A stretch of 64,000 nt of DNA from Rouxiella badensis (GTDB taxonomy: Bacteria > Pseudomonadota > Gammaproteobacteria > Enterobacterales > Enterobacteriaceae): contig NZ_MRWE01000006.1 in assembly GCF_002093665.1 (NCBI RefSeq), positions 95,194 to 159,193 of the forward strand. The letters are read 5' to 3'. This document shows positions 37,563 through 46,746 of this stretch, piece by piece (the first letter of the stretch is position 1; the number at the start of each line of letters is the position of its first letter). The notes below the pieces were generated by a model. That model did not search any database and was not told the DNA's origin. It saw only the letters and a program-made list of their open reading frames with translations. The position numbers and the translations under genes were made by a program.

Positions 37563-38755
37563 CAGTCTGCCTTCTCAGTTGACTCTGCCATCCGCGAGCC
37601 GGGCGTAAATCCGTTGCTTTTTGCACGCAGTACAATAGCCAGACTCAGCACCAATAGCAGCAGCATCACCCAGGGGAACGACGAAACACCCTGCGTTTTA
37701 AGCAGCACCCCCCCGGCTATTCCTCCTCCTGCGATTGCCAGATTCCAGGCCACGACAATCATCGATTGTGCGATGTCTGCGCTGTCACCCGCCGCGTCTG
37801 CCGAAGCGGTTTGCAGCAGCGTTGCCGCACCGCCGAAGGTCAGACCCCAGACAAAAATGCCCAGATACAGCACCGACGCAGAGGCCCCCAGACCGCCAAA
37901 CGCCAGGCAGGTCAACGCAAAAAGGACAAGGCTCGACAGCACCGTGCGACGCAGCCAGCGGTCCACCAGCCAACCGGTCAACCCAATGCCAAGCATGGCG
38001 CTCAATCCGAACAGCAGCAGCATCTTGTCCACCTGTCCCGCGAGCCCTGACCGAGCCAAAAAAGGCACAATGTAGGTATAAAGGATGTTGTGCGCCGTTA
38101 TCCAGGTAAAGATAACCCACAGCACCGAACGTACGCCCGGCAGTTGCCACACCTGATATAGCGAGCGCTGTTTCTGGCGTGACTCGCCCGGGAAGTCGGG
38201 AACCTTGAGCAGGATCCACACCGTTAGCAGCAGGGTCATCGCCGACATGAGGCCGAACGCGGTGCGCCACCCCACTAGCGAGCCAAACCAGGTACCCAGC
38301 GGCACGCCGAGCGACAGCGCCAACGGCGTGCCGATCATTGCCAGCGTCATGGCTTTACCCTGCAAGGCAGGCTCGACCATTCGGCGGGCATAACCCGCGA
38401 TCAGTCCCCACGCCAGCCCGGCCGAGGCACCGGCAAAGAAGCGTGCCACCAGCGTCAGACTATAGTCGGTCGAAAATGTTGTCAGGGTGTTGAATAGCAG
38501 AAAGCCCAACACCGATGCCAGCAATGCCCGGCGGCGACGCCATCCACGGGTTGCCACCGTTAGCGGAATTGCCGCCACCAGCGAACCGAGGGCATAAAGC
38601 GTGACCATTTGACCGGTCATTGAGGCTGAAACACCTAGACCGCTGCTAATCTGCGGCAGCAGTCCTGCGGGCAAGGTTTCGGTCATGATGGCAATAAATC
38701 CGGTCATCGCCAGCGCCAGCAGCCCCGAAACCGGCAGCCTTGAAGTGTCGCTCAT
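37559..38755 (-). CDS. MFS drug/sugar efflux transporter
   Basis: A 398-residue, 12-helix DHA1-type transporter. LPAGLLPQISSGLGVS in the first loop and RRRALLASVLGFLLFNTLTT after helix 2, plus GTPLALSLGVPLGTWFGSL in helix 5, fit the AraJ/SotB/YdhP group. Substrate unknown. Its start overlaps the stop of the serine hydrolase gene by four bases (ATGA), so the two are co-translated; export of the hydrolase's product is a reasonable guess. Confidence 0.82.
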   Translation of the reverse strand: MSDTSRLPVSGLLALAMTGFIAIMTETLPAGLLPQISSGLGVSASMTGQMVTLYALGSLVAAIPLTVATRGWRRRRALLASVLGFLLFNTLTTFSTDYSLTLVARFFAGASAGLAWGLIAGYARRMVEPALQGKAMTLAMIGTPLALSLGVPLGTWFGSLVGWRTAFGLMSAMTLLLTVWILLKVPDFPGESRQKQRSLYQVWQLPGVRSVLWVIFTWITAHNILYTYIVPFLARSGLAGQVDKMLLLFGLSAMLGIGLTGWLVDRWLRRTVLSSLVLFALTCLAFGGLGASASVLYLGIFVWGLTFGGAATLLQTASADAAGDSADIAQSMIVVAWNLAIAGGGIAGGVLLKTQGVSSFPWVMLLLLVLSLAIVLRAKSNGFTPGSRMAESTEKADC

Positions 38756-39960
38756 GGCTGTGTTACTCCTGAAAGACTCGCATACACGGCGTCACGCAGT
38801 TCGTTAACGAATGCGCCCGACATTCCCTCCATCATGGTATTGGTTAACGCGACCACCGTCAGTTCACGCTGTGCGTCGACAAACCAGGAATGGCCGTAGA
38901 CCCCACCCCAGCGCCAGGTGCCGACGGATTCCGGCGAGCCAGCTTCCTCTGGGTCACGCAGCACAGAAAATCCGAGGCCAAAACCGAAGCCGGGCGCATC
39001 TGGTAAAATTGCGCCTGCCGTCTGGTCGCGGCCCATCTCCTCGATTAACGCTTTTGAAAGCAGACCGTGTTTGCCTGAACGCAAGGACTCGAAGAAACGC
39101 AACAGGTCCGGTGCGCTACCGACCATACCTGCCCCCGCCGAGGGGAAAGCCTCGGGATTTAGAATGCGCTTTGGCGAAAAGCGGATACCGGCGGTATCGG
39201 GAAACGGAGCAACATATTCATTTTCCTGCAATATATGCGGCTCGGGTCTGTCGTTGACGTAAGCAGTGGCGAGGCGCTCAGGCCACAGGGTGTAAAAACC
39301 ACTGTCGTGCATCTGTAGCGGATCGACGATTAGAGCTTTAACTGCCTGGTCGAGCCGTTGCCCGCAAACCTGCTCAATCACTGCACCCAATACATCGACG
39401 GACAACGAGTAGCACCAGGCGCTACCCGGCGTGAAAAGCAGCGGCACGTCGGCAATACGTTGCAGGTTTTCACTCAGTGAGTGCGTAGCGTCGTCCATAC
39501 CGTCAGAGACTCCCGCACGCGCGTAAGGCCCCTGCTCATCGCTTTCCAGAAAACGGTAACCGAAACCGGCGGTATGGCTCATTAATTGACGTACGGTAAT
39601 GGTCGCCACCTCACCGTTCGGCAAGCGCGGATGAAAGTCGGCCAACAGCGTATTCAGCGACTGTTCGAGATGAAGACGCCCTTGCTGGACGAGCACCATC
39701 GCCGCCGCGGTAACGATAGGTTTTGACACCGATGACAGGCGAAACAGCGTCGTTAAAGACATCACCTGCTGCGTTTCTCTGTCCGCCCAGCCGTGCGCGC
39801 GCTGGTAGCGCGTCTCCCCCCGATACGCGACCATGACTACCGCACCAACCAGACGTTTCTCTTCGAGTGCACGTTGGATAACGGCATCAACCGAAGCAAA
39901 CGGCGACGTTTCCGCGACCTGATGCTCACTGCTTTTTGTTTCCAGAGCTGAGAGTTGCAT
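38752..39960 (-). CDS. Beta-lactamase-fold serine hydrolase (EstB-like)
   Basis: A 402-residue class C beta-lactamase-fold hydrolase. I start it at the ATG at 39960 (MQLSALETK), preceded by GGAAAAAG; the frame extends 12 codons more without a ribosome site. The SxxK motif is Ser77-Val-Ser-Lys80 in FRLSSVSKP; the second motif is YSL (WCYSLSVDVLGAVIE) instead of YxN, and the third HSW in GHSWFVD. This combination is usual in EstB-type esterases and D-aminopeptidase-like enzymes rather than true AmpC. No signal peptide: cytoplasmic. It is divergent from a LysR gene. Confidence 0.8.
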   Translation of the reverse strand: MQLSALETKSSEHQVAETSPFASVDAVIQRALEEKRLVGAVVMVAYRGETRYQRAHGWADRETQQVMSLTTLFRLSSVSKPIVTAAAMVLVQQGRLHLEQSLNTLLADFHPRLPNGEVATITVRQLMSHTAGFGYRFLESDEQGPYARAGVSDGMDDATHSLSENLQRIADVPLLFTPGSAWCYSLSVDVLGAVIEQVCGQRLDQAVKALIVDPLQMHDSGFYTLWPERLATAYVNDRPEPHILQENEYVAPFPDTAGIRFSPKRILNPEAFPSAGAGMVGSAPDLLRFFESLRSGKHGLLSKALIEEMGRDQTAGAILPDAPGFGFGLGFSVLRDPEEAGSPESVGTWRWGGVYGHSWFVDAQRELTVVALTNTMMEGMSGAFVNELRDAVYASLSGVTQP

Positions 39961-40045
39961 AATGCTTTTTCCAAAAGTAATGAACCAGAGATTCAAGATA
40001 GATCGCTAGGGGTTACGGAAAAAGTGGGGTAGATTTCTCTTATCT

Positions 40046-40063
40046 GCGGACCTTTTTGTCCGC
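40046..40063 (+). promoter_or_regulatory. GCGGAC/GTCCGC inverted repeat ahead of the LysR gene
   Basis: GCGGAC and GTCCGC are separated by six bases and lie just before the GGGGAG ribosome site of the LysR gene at 40079. It may be the regulator's operator or a leader hairpin. Confidence 0.35.
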
Positions 40064-40078
40064 AATGGGGAGAAACCT

Positions 40079-40963
40079 ATGGACAGCCTGAGCAGTCTCG
40101 GCGTTTTTGTACAGGTGGCGGAAACCGGCAGTTTTGTTGCCGCAGGAGGCGTGTTGGGCGTATCGGCCTCGGCAATCGGCAAGAGCATTTCGCGACTGGA
40201 AAGCCGGCTGAACGTGCGGCTGTTTCACCGCAGTACGCGAAGCCTGACGTTGACGGCGGAAGGCGCGCTGTTTCTCGAACGCAGCAGGCGTATTTTGGCC
40301 GAATTTGAAGCCGCTGAGCACGAGCTGAGCCTTGCGACCCAGTTTCCACGCGGCAGATTACGCATCAGCCTGCCGATGGTCGGTTCACTGATGCTGCCGG
40401 TATTGAGCGAATTTATGGGGCAGTACCCAGACATTGAGCTGGAGCTTAATTTCACCGATAAAATGGTAGACGTCATCGAGGAAGGCTTCGACGCGGTGAT
40501 CCGCACCGGAGAGATAACCGACTCACGCCTCAACCTGCGAAAGCTCGGCGATTACACCAAATACGTGGTCGCCTCTCCCGACTATCTGGCGCAGCACGGC
40601 ACACCACAAACCTTAGAAGAGTTACCCCAGCACAGCTGCCTGCACTACCGTTTCAGCCGCAGCGGAAAAATCGAACCCTGGCCGCTCACCTTTGATAATC
40701 CGGTCGATTTGCCGCTATCGATGGTCTGCAATAACCTAGAGGCACAGGTTTTTTTTGCCGAACAGGGCCGGGGAATTACCTGCCTGCCTGAGTTCTCGGT
40801 ACGTGAAGGTCTGTCCGCTGGCAGATTGCACAGCGTGCTGGAGCAGTACGTCTCCCACCGTGCATCGTTCAACATTCTTTGGCCCTCGGGCGGCTGCATG
40901 ACGCCGAGACTCCGGGTGCTGATCGACTTTCTGTGTGAACACACCTTTGCCGTCGACCGCTAA
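40079..40963 (+). CDS. LysR-family regulator
   Basis: A 294-residue LysR regulator. The helix-turn-helix reads LGVFVQVAETGSFVAAGGVL and then SASAIGKSISRLESRLNVRL; RGRLRISLPMVGS-like PRGRLRISLPMVGSLMLP starts the effector domain, and ADFIRTGEI-type DAVIRTGEITDSRL is typical of the DsdC/AaeR-like large LysR group. It is divergent from the serine hydrolase/MFS operon, its likely target. Confidence 0.85.
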   Translation: MDSLSSLGVFVQVAETGSFVAAGGVLGVSASAIGKSISRLESRLNVRLFHRSTRSLTLTAEGALFLERSRRILAEFEAAEHELSLATQFPRGRLRISLPMVGSLMLPVLSEFMGQYPDIELELNFTDKMVDVIEEGFDAVIRTGEITDSRLNLRKLGDYTKYVVASPDYLAQHGTPQTLEELPQHSCLHYRFSRSGKIEPWPLTFDNPVDLPLSMVCNNLEAQVFFAEQGRGITCLPEFSVREGLSAGRLHSVLEQYVSHRASFNILWPSGGCMTPRLRVLIDFLCEHTFAVDR

Positions 40964-40981
40964 TGTGCAGCAACACCCTGC

Positions 40982-41680
40982 TCAACCGCTGAAATGGGCA
41001 AAGAGCGAACCAATAATTCCAGAAGCGCCCATGGCCAGCGCGCTCCAGAAGGTGACTCGCACCACGCCGCGCAACACCGAGGCACCGCCGACTCTTGCTG
41101 CGAGACCGCCAAGTATCGCCAGCGATAACAGCGTCGACACGACGATAGCGCCGATGACCCAGGCGTGCGGCACCAGTAACGTGACTAACAGCGGCAGCGC
41201 GGCACCGAGGGCGAAACTGCAGGCGGATGTCAGCGCCGCCTGCAAAGGACGTGCCGTCGTTATCTCTGAAATACCCAGCTCGTCACGGGCGTGTGCACCG
41301 AGCGCATCGTGCGCCATCAACGCTTCGGCAACCTGTTTCGCCAGCGGCAGGCTCAGTCCACGCTTGACGTAGATCCCCGCCAGCTCGCGAAATTCACCGT
41401 GGTAATCCTCCTCCAGCTCTCTGTGCTCCTCTTTTAGCGCCGCTTCTTCAATATCCGCCTGCGAAGAGACCGACACGTATTCGCCCGTCGCCATTGACAT
41501 CGCGCCAGCCACCAGCCCGGCTAATCCAGTGAGCAGCAGACCGCTGTGGCCGACCTGCGCCGCAGCGACGCCAAGCAATAGACTGGCGGTAGACACGATG
41601 CCGTCATTCGCCCCAAGTACCGCGGCGCGCAGCCATCCCGCATGGGAGATACTGTGTGCCTCAATGTGTCCTCTGCTCAA
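40982..41680 (-). CDS. VIT1/CCC1 family iron/manganese transporter
   Basis: A membrane protein of 232 residues if started at the TTG at 41680, which has AAGAGGGA upstream and matches relatives that open with SRxHIExH. An ATG at 41734 would add an untypical 18-residue extension. AGWLRAAVLGANDGIVSTAS is the family signature; about five helices with a cytoplasmic acidic metal-binding helix pair (EEAALKEEHRELEEDYH). Members export or sequester Fe2+/Mn2+ using the proton gradient. Convergent with the LysR gene (18 bases). Confidence 0.82.
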   Translation of the reverse strand: MSRGHIEAHSISHAGWLRAAVLGANDGIVSTASLLLGVAAAQVGHSGLLLTGLAGLVAGAMSMATGEYVSVSSQADIEEAALKEEHRELEEDYHGEFRELAGIYVKRGLSLPLAKQVAEALMAHDALGAHARDELGISEITTARPLQAALTSACSFALGAALPLLVTLLVPHAWVIGAIVVSTLLSLAILGGLAARVGGASVLRGVVRVTFWSALAMGASGIIGSLFAHFSG

Positions 41681-41789
41681 TCGACAATCCCTCTTCTCTG
41701 TTTTAAATGATTGCAGGCAGGCATCGTCTTGCATGCCAAAGGCGAGATGACATAATTAAATCCCCACAACCTGCATAAATGAGTAGGCC

Positions 41790-43205
41790 ATGAAATCCTC
41801 AGCCAGCAGACCGTTGCTTACTATTGAAAGTACCAGCGATGAGCCTTTTTATCGCCAGATTTATCACCGAGTCAGGGCTTCTATCAACCAGGAGTTGCTA
41901 AAACCCGGCGATCGCCTGCCCTCGGCAAGGCAGTTGGCGAAAGAGCTGGGGCTGGCGCGCGGGACTATCGAGTCAGCCTATGCGCTGTTGTCCGCCGAAG
42001 GTTACATTCAGTCTCAGGGGCAAGCTGGAACCCGCATTGCGGCTAATGTGCAGCCCCAGCCTGAAAACAAAACGCAGCCACAGCGTGCGCCGACAAAGGC
42101 TTTTGGTATGCATACCCCGGCCATTTTGCCGCTACAGATGGGGCTACCGGCGATGGACGCTTTCCCGCGCAAAATCTGGGCAAGGCTGGGCGCCAGATAC
42201 CTGCGCGCCATGCAGCCCAATGACATGAAATATCCGGCGCAATTCGGACTCCCTGCGCTGCGGGACGCGATTGCGGCCTATTTGCACATGGCGCGTGGGA
42301 TAGCCTGCACGGGCGCGCAGGTGTTTATCACCTCTGGCTATCGCAGCACCTTGCAACTGATTGCTCACACCTTGCTTAAGGCCGACGACGCCGTATGGGT
42401 CGAGGATCCCGGCTTTCCGCTAACGCGTCAACTGCTGAATAACGCGCAGCTCAGACAGGTTGCCGTACCGGTCGATGCTGAGGGAATTCAGGTGCATAGC
42501 GGGATAACGCTGGCAAAAAATGCCCGTGCGGCAGTGGTCACGCCAGCGCATCAAAGCCCGCTGTGTGTTTCGCTGTCCCTGTCACGCCGTCTGGCCCTTC
42601 TGGAATGGGCCACACAGAAAAAATCATGGATTATTGAAGACGACTACGACGGTGAATATCGCTACGTCAGCCGTCCGCTTCCAGCGCTGAAAAGTCTGGA
42701 TACCGCAGGGCGTGTCTTATACTGCGGCACCTTTAGTAAAGTACTGTTTCCCGGCATCCGACTTGCGTATCTGGTGGTACCGGAAAATGAGGTGCAGCGC
42801 TTTGAGCAGGCCAGTCTGGGGTTCTTGGAAGGTATGGGTGAGATGAATCAGGCGATTGTCAGCGCTTTTATGCAGGAAGGACACTTTTCGCGACATATTC
42901 ACCGTATGAGAAAGCTGTATGCAGAACGACGCGAGCATGCGGCAGCGGGATTAAACAAGATACTGAGCCAGCATCTGCACATCGACCCCCAACCGGGCGG
43001 TATGCATCTGGTTTTGCGACTCCACAACGGCCTCAACGACGTCGAGATTGCCGCCCGCATGCGTGCCAACGGGCTATACGTTCATGCAATTTCAAACTGG
43101 AGCAGCCACGCCAGTACTGAGCGTGGCCTGCTTGTCAGTTTCACCAATATTGAATCTCAGGCGCAGGCCGAGAAAATTGGCCAGAAGATCCTGGGACTGC
43201 TTTAG
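41790..43205 (+). CDS. MocR/PdxR-type GntR regulator with aminotransferase domain
   Basis: A 471-residue regulator with an N-terminal GntR winged helix (residues 15-85: FYRQIYHRVRASINQELLKP, then DRLPSARQLAKELGLARGTI) fused to a fold-type I aminotransferase domain (about 115-471) with the PLP Lys in YCGTFSKVLFPGIRL and the WIIEDDYDGEYRY motif. Such proteins sense PLP or an amine. It is divergent from the VIT gene and its stop overlaps that of the convergent CMD-family gene by four bases. Confidence 0.85.
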   Translation: MKSSASRPLLTIESTSDEPFYRQIYHRVRASINQELLKPGDRLPSARQLAKELGLARGTIESAYALLSAEGYIQSQGQAGTRIAANVQPQPENKTQPQRAPTKAFGMHTPAILPLQMGLPAMDAFPRKIWARLGARYLRAMQPNDMKYPAQFGLPALRDAIAAYLHMARGIACTGAQVFITSGYRSTLQLIAHTLLKADDAVWVEDPGFPLTRQLLNNAQLRQVAVPVDAEGIQVHSGITLAKNARAAVVTPAHQSPLCVSLSLSRRLALLEWATQKKSWIIEDDYDGEYRYVSRPLPALKSLDTAGRVLYCGTFSKVLFPGIRLAYLVVPENEVQRFEQASLGFLEGMGEMNQAIVSAFMQEGHFSRHIHRMRKLYAERREHAAAGLNKILSQHLHIDPQPGGMHLVLRLHNGLNDVEIAARMRANGLYVHAISNWSSHASTERGLLVSFTNIESQAQAEKIGQKILGLL

Positions 43206-43681
43206 CGCAGCCCGGATTTTTCCAACCCATAGGCGGCATCCGCTGAGCCAGGTTCGACGCGAAAAGCGACCCCAAGCCGGTTCCAGCCGTTGATGCCGAT
43301 AATCACGAAGCTGAGATCCGAAATTTCCTGCTCGGTAAGATGCGTACGCACGCGGTCGTAAATCTCGTCGGATACGCCGTGCGCGGACAGCGTAGTCAGG
43401 GCTTCAGTCCACTCCAGCGCCGCGCGTTCACGCGGGGTGAACAGCGGCGAGTCGCGCCAGATGGCAAGATGATGCACGCGCAGGTCACGTTCACCGCTGA
43501 TTTTGGCTTCTTTAACGTGCATGTCGAGACAAAATCCACAGCCGTTAATTTGCGAGGCGCGAATAGTGACCAGAATCTTAAATTCTTTCGCCGCGGCGCT
43601 TTTGCTGACCGAGTTGTTAAAGTCGAGATATTTTTTGGCAATCTCGGAAGACACATTGTAATAGTCGATACGCTGGGACAT
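43202..43681 (-). CDS. Carboxymuconolactone decarboxylase/AhpD-type protein
   Basis: A 159-residue protein from the ATG at 43681 (MSQRIDYYNVSSEIAKKYL), with AAAGGG upstream; a longer frame exists but lacks a start signal. It has the AhpD-type redox site Cys48-Gly-Phe-Cys51 followed by DMH in the pattern INGCGFCLDMHVKEAK, typical of alkylhydroperoxidase-like proteins. In other bacteria such genes are often neighbours and targets of MocR regulators; here they are convergent. Confidence 0.82.
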   Translation of the reverse strand: MSQRIDYYNVSSEIAKKYLDFNNSVSKSAAAKEFKILVTIRASQINGCGFCLDMHVKEAKISGERDLRVHHLAIWRDSPLFTPRERAALEWTEALTTLSAHGVSDEIYDRVRTHLTEQEISDLSFVIIGINGWNRLGVAFRVEPGSADAAYGLEKSGLR

Positions 43682-43974
43682 AAAAAAACCCTTTTCAATA
43701 TTGGAAGATGGTTGCCTGCAAGGTATCTGCCGTTGCGGCTCGTGATACCTGATGGCGACTATCATCACCGCACTTGGCCTAGTGAAAAAGCACCAAGAAT
43801 CGGCTTATTGACTGGGCCATGATGGGCTATCCCCCCCATTTGGTGCAACTGTTCAACCAATCTGAAATGGCGGTTTGAATTAATTAAATCTGGCACAAAA
43901 AGACTTTGCATAATTGTTATTCTTTAATCATGCTTATTTAGTGAAATTCACTTTTTCTTAAAGCTGGAACTATT

Positions 43975-45447
43975 TTGCAAAACCTCAGAGCCTCAGTGCT
44001 CAACGCTATCAAGCGTACACCCTGGTATCCCAAGCGACGTTCCTATCGGGTACTGTTCTGGCGAGAAATAACGCCACTCGCGGTGCCCATCTTCTTCGAA
44101 AACGCCTGTGTGTTGCTAATGGGGGTGTTAAGTACCTTTCTTGTCAGTTGGTTAGGCAAAGAGGCGATGGCCGGGGTGGGTCTGGCCGACAGCTTTAATA
44201 TTGTTGTTATTTCCTTTTTTGCCGCCATCGATCTCGGTACTACGGTGGTGGTGGCCTTCAGCCTGGGAAAACTTAATCACGAACGCGCCCGCGATGCCGC
44301 GCGACAGTCATTAATCATCATGACGTTGTTCGCCATACTGCTGGCGATGATCATTGAGTTTTATGGGCAAGGTATCATCGATTTGATTGCCGGCAACGCC
44401 GCGCCCGAGGTTAAGGCGCTGGCGTTGAGCTATCTGCGTATTACGGTGTGGAGCTATCCGGCGGCGGCAATCGCCCTGATAGGCTGTGGCGCACTGCGTG
44501 GAGCGGGTAATACCAAAATTCCGATGCTAATTAACGGCGGAATGAACATACTGAATATCGTGATCACTACCGTGCTGATTTACGGCTGCCTTTCCTGGAA
44601 GGGGCTAGGATTTATCGGCGCAGGATTAGGACTGACGATTTCACGCTATATCGGTGCCATCGCGGTGCTTTATGTGCTGGCAATCGGCTTTAATCCCTCT
44701 CTAAAAATCTCTCTGAAAAGCTATTTCACCCGTATCAATACCAGTATTTTGGTCGAGGTGCTGGGTATCGGCATTCCTGCCAGCATAGAATCGGTGCTGT
44801 TTAACGGCGGTAAACTGCTTACGCAGGTTTTTGTCGCCGGGATGGGCACCAGCGTTATTGCCGGTAACTTTATCGCTTTCTCGATTGCCTCATTGATTAA
44901 CCTGCCGGGCAACGCCCTCGGTTCGTCAGCGACCATCATCGTCGGGACGCGCCTGGGTAAAGGTGAGATAGCTCAGTCAGAGTTTCAGCTGCGTCATGTC
45001 TATTGGCTCTCCGCCATCGGGATTTGCTCGCTCGCCTTGCTTTCAGTACCGCTGGCGGGCCTGCTGGCGTCGTTCTACACCCGTGACCCCGAGGTTATTC
45101 ACGTCGTTAAAATCCTCGTCTGGCTCAACGCCGCCTTTATTCCCTTCTGGGCCGCCTCATGGGTCCTGCCCGCAGGCCTGAAAGGCGCACGCGATGCGCG
45201 GTTCACCATGTGGGTATCGATGCTGGGAATGTGGGGATGCCGTATTGTCGCTGGTTACACGATGGGAGTGGTGCTGGGGTTCGGCGTCGTCGGGGTATGG
45301 TTAGGCATGTTCCTCGACTGGATCGTTCGCGGCATCTTCTTCTACTGGCGTATGGCCAGCGGCCGCTGGTTGTGGAAATATCCACGGCCTGAAAAAGAAC
45401 CTATTCAGAAAGCGCAGGAAGAAGAGCAAGTTTCGGTGCAGGGATGA
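43975..45447 (+). CDS. yeeO: MATE-family efflux transporter YeeO
   Basis: A 490-residue, 12-helix MATE transporter that starts at TTG 43975; the first residues (NAIKRTPWYPKRRSYRVLFW) and long stretches such as REITPLAVPIFFENACVLLM and FSIASLINLPGNALGSSATI match E. coli YeeO closely. YeeO exports flavins (FMN/FAD) and dipeptides in E. coli. The stop overlaps the start of the downstream DCC-family gene by four bases. Confidence 0.85.
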   Translation: MQNLRASVLNAIKRTPWYPKRRSYRVLFWREITPLAVPIFFENACVLLMGVLSTFLVSWLGKEAMAGVGLADSFNIVVISFFAAIDLGTTVVVAFSLGKLNHERARDAARQSLIIMTLFAILLAMIIEFYGQGIIDLIAGNAAPEVKALALSYLRITVWSYPAAAIALIGCGALRGAGNTKIPMLINGGMNILNIVITTVLIYGCLSWKGLGFIGAGLGLTISRYIGAIAVLYVLAIGFNPSLKISLKSYFTRINTSILVEVLGIGIPASIESVLFNGGKLLTQVFVAGMGTSVIAGNFIAFSIASLINLPGNALGSSATIIVGTRLGKGEIAQSEFQLRHVYWLSAIGICSLALLSVPLAGLLASFYTRDPEVIHVVKILVWLNAAFIPFWAASWVLPAGLKGARDARFTMWVSMLGMWGCRIVAGYTMGVVLGFGVVGVWLGMFLDWIVRGIFFYWRMASGRWLWKYPRPEKEPIQKAQEEEQVSVQG

Positions 45448-45905
45448 TGACCACGCCGGGGCCTGCCCCTTACTTACGTCAAGGCGAGCGCGTCGTGATT
45501 TATGACGGCGTCTGCCGACTGTGCAATGGGTGGGTCAACTTCCTGATTCGTCATGATAAAAATCACAGTGTGCGCCTTGTCGCCGTACAATCCGAGGCAG
45601 GAGAGGCGTTGCTGAAATGGGCCGGATTATCCCCGCAGAACGTCAACACTCTCGTGCTCATCGACGGCGAAAACCTGTATAAACGTTCAGAAGCCATATT
45701 TCGGGTGATGTCCTTTCTGCCGTGGCCGTGGCGTATGCTCACAGCACTGCGCCGATTGCCGCTGCCGCTCAGAGACGCCTGCTATAATCGCATCGCCCTT
45801 AACCGCTACCGGCTATGGGGTCGTTATGACAGCGTAAAAAAGTTGCAGTCCGATCATCAGGGGCGATTTATCGAGGATGACGATAGAGGGAATGATGACC
45901 ACTGA
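45444..45905 (+). CDS. DCC-family (DUF393) thiol-disulfide oxidoreductase-like protein
   Basis: A 153-residue protein with the signature VVIYDGVCRLCNGWVNFLIR, where Asp21 and the Cys24-x-x-Cys27 pair define the DCC family. RYDSVKKLQ in the C-terminal part is less conserved. It is translationally coupled to the MATE gene. The family has a thioredoxin-like fold; its partner is unknown. Confidence 0.85.
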   Translation: MMTTPGPAPYLRQGERVVIYDGVCRLCNGWVNFLIRHDKNHSVRLVAVQSEAGEALLKWAGLSPQNVNTLVLIDGENLYKRSEAIFRVMSFLPWPWRMLTALRRLPLPLRDACYNRIALNRYRLWGRYDSVKKLQSDHQGRFIEDDDRGNDDH

Positions 45906-45920
45906 GAGCTCAGTGGTCAT
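45895..45920. terminator. Hairpin between convergent genes
   Basis: ATGACCACTGAG and CTCAGTGGTCAT form a 12-bp perfect stem with a two-base loop, overlapping the DCC gene stop and 8 bases before osmC's stop. No T tract, so it is only a probable terminator or mRNA end barrier. Confidence 0.55.
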
Positions 45921-45927
45921 AGGAAGC

Positions 45928-46362
45928 CTAGTTATGGAGTTTGTACTCTAACGTAATTTCAGCATTCAGAACCTTCGACACAGGGCAACCTGCTTTCGCT
46001 TTCTTAATCAGCTCGTCGAATTTGTCCTCGGGAATACCCGGCAGTTTAACCGCACTGTCCAGCTTAATAGCCGTTATGGCAAAGCCGCCGTCCACTTTAT
46101 CGAGTGAAACCGTGGCCTTGGTATCAATGCCTTCCGGCGTAAAACCCGCCTCGCCGAGGATAAGAGAAAGTGCCATCGAGAAACAGGCTGCGTGTGCAGC
46201 GCCAATCAACTCTTCCGGGTTGGAGCCAGGTTTACCCTCGAAGCGAGTATTAAACCCGTAAGGCTGGTCTTTCAGCGCACCGCTTTCAGTGGTGATGGTC
46301 CCTTTGCCTTTCTTGATGTCGCCTTCCCAGTGAGCCTGTCCATACTTATGAATAGTCGCCAT
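45928..46362 (-). CDS. osmC: Organic hydroperoxide reductase OsmC
   Basis: A 144-residue peroxiredoxin-like enzyme. I use the ATG at 46362 (MATIHKYGQAHWEGDIKKGK) with AGAGGAAAT upstream. The two catalytic cysteines lie in AAHAACFSMAL and AKAGCPVSKVL; QPYGFNTRFEG and GAAHAACFS match E. coli OsmC. It reduces organic hydroperoxides and is typically stationary-phase and osmotic-stress induced. The upstream region to 46746 holds a dispersed repeat and a Fur-like box. Confidence 0.95.
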   Translation of the reverse strand: MATIHKYGQAHWEGDIKKGKGTITTESGALKDQPYGFNTRFEGKPGSNPEELIGAAHAACFSMALSLILGEAGFTPEGIDTKATVSLDKVDGGFAITAIKLDSAVKLPGIPEDKFDELIKKAKAGCPVSKVLNAEITLEYKLHN

Positions 46363-46439
46363 AATTTCCTCTGTTCTGTTTAACACAGAACTAAGTATAG
46401 ACGCTTAACCGCATTGGGAAAGGCAGCCGGAAGGATCCC

Positions 46440-46500
46440 CCCCCTTCCGGCGCTTATCTCCGGCACTCGCTTGAAACGGCGTTAGCTCTGTATAAGGGGG
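46440..46500. repeat. Dispersed intergenic repeat, copy 2
   Basis: Core 46447-46490 matches 16421-16464 at 42 of 44 bases and is again bracketed by C-run/AAGGGGG inverted ends. Same orientation as copy 1. Confidence 0.75.
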
Positions 46501-46545
46501 TTGAAGAGATAATACCATTTAAGATAAATCTCATGAAGAGGATTT

Positions 46546-46564
46546 ACGATTAATAATCATTATC
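46546..46564. promoter_or_regulatory. Fur-box-like site
   Basis: ACGATTAATAATCATTATC matches the 19-base Fur consensus at 14 positions, including the complete right arm. It is about 180 bases upstream of the SelW-like gene at 46747 and the same distance from osmC. Confidence 0.55.
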
Positions 46565-46746
46565 ATTTACTTATTTAAGCAACTGTTACCAGATGTATCT
46601 CATATTGAGCGTTTCTTCAGCATATTGTGATGCAAAATTCCGCCTTCATGGCCTAAAACACTGCACATTGCTCGTAAGGCGAGAACGATTTAGATTATTG
46701 CGGTAGAGAATTCGAGGATTCATTCACTTTAACGGAAGCCATCCAC

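Noticed and set aside
37236..37635. Minus-strand frames of about 100 residues near the MFS gene end
   Set aside because: Arg/Ser-rich products, no ribosome sites, overlap the end of the MFS gene and the Trp-rich frame; look like frame shadows.
46600..46746. Possible RyhB-like sRNA downstream of the Fur-like box
   Set aside because: Only the nine-base word ACATTGCTC is shared with the RyhB core and there is no terminator hairpin with a T run before the Rdx gene.
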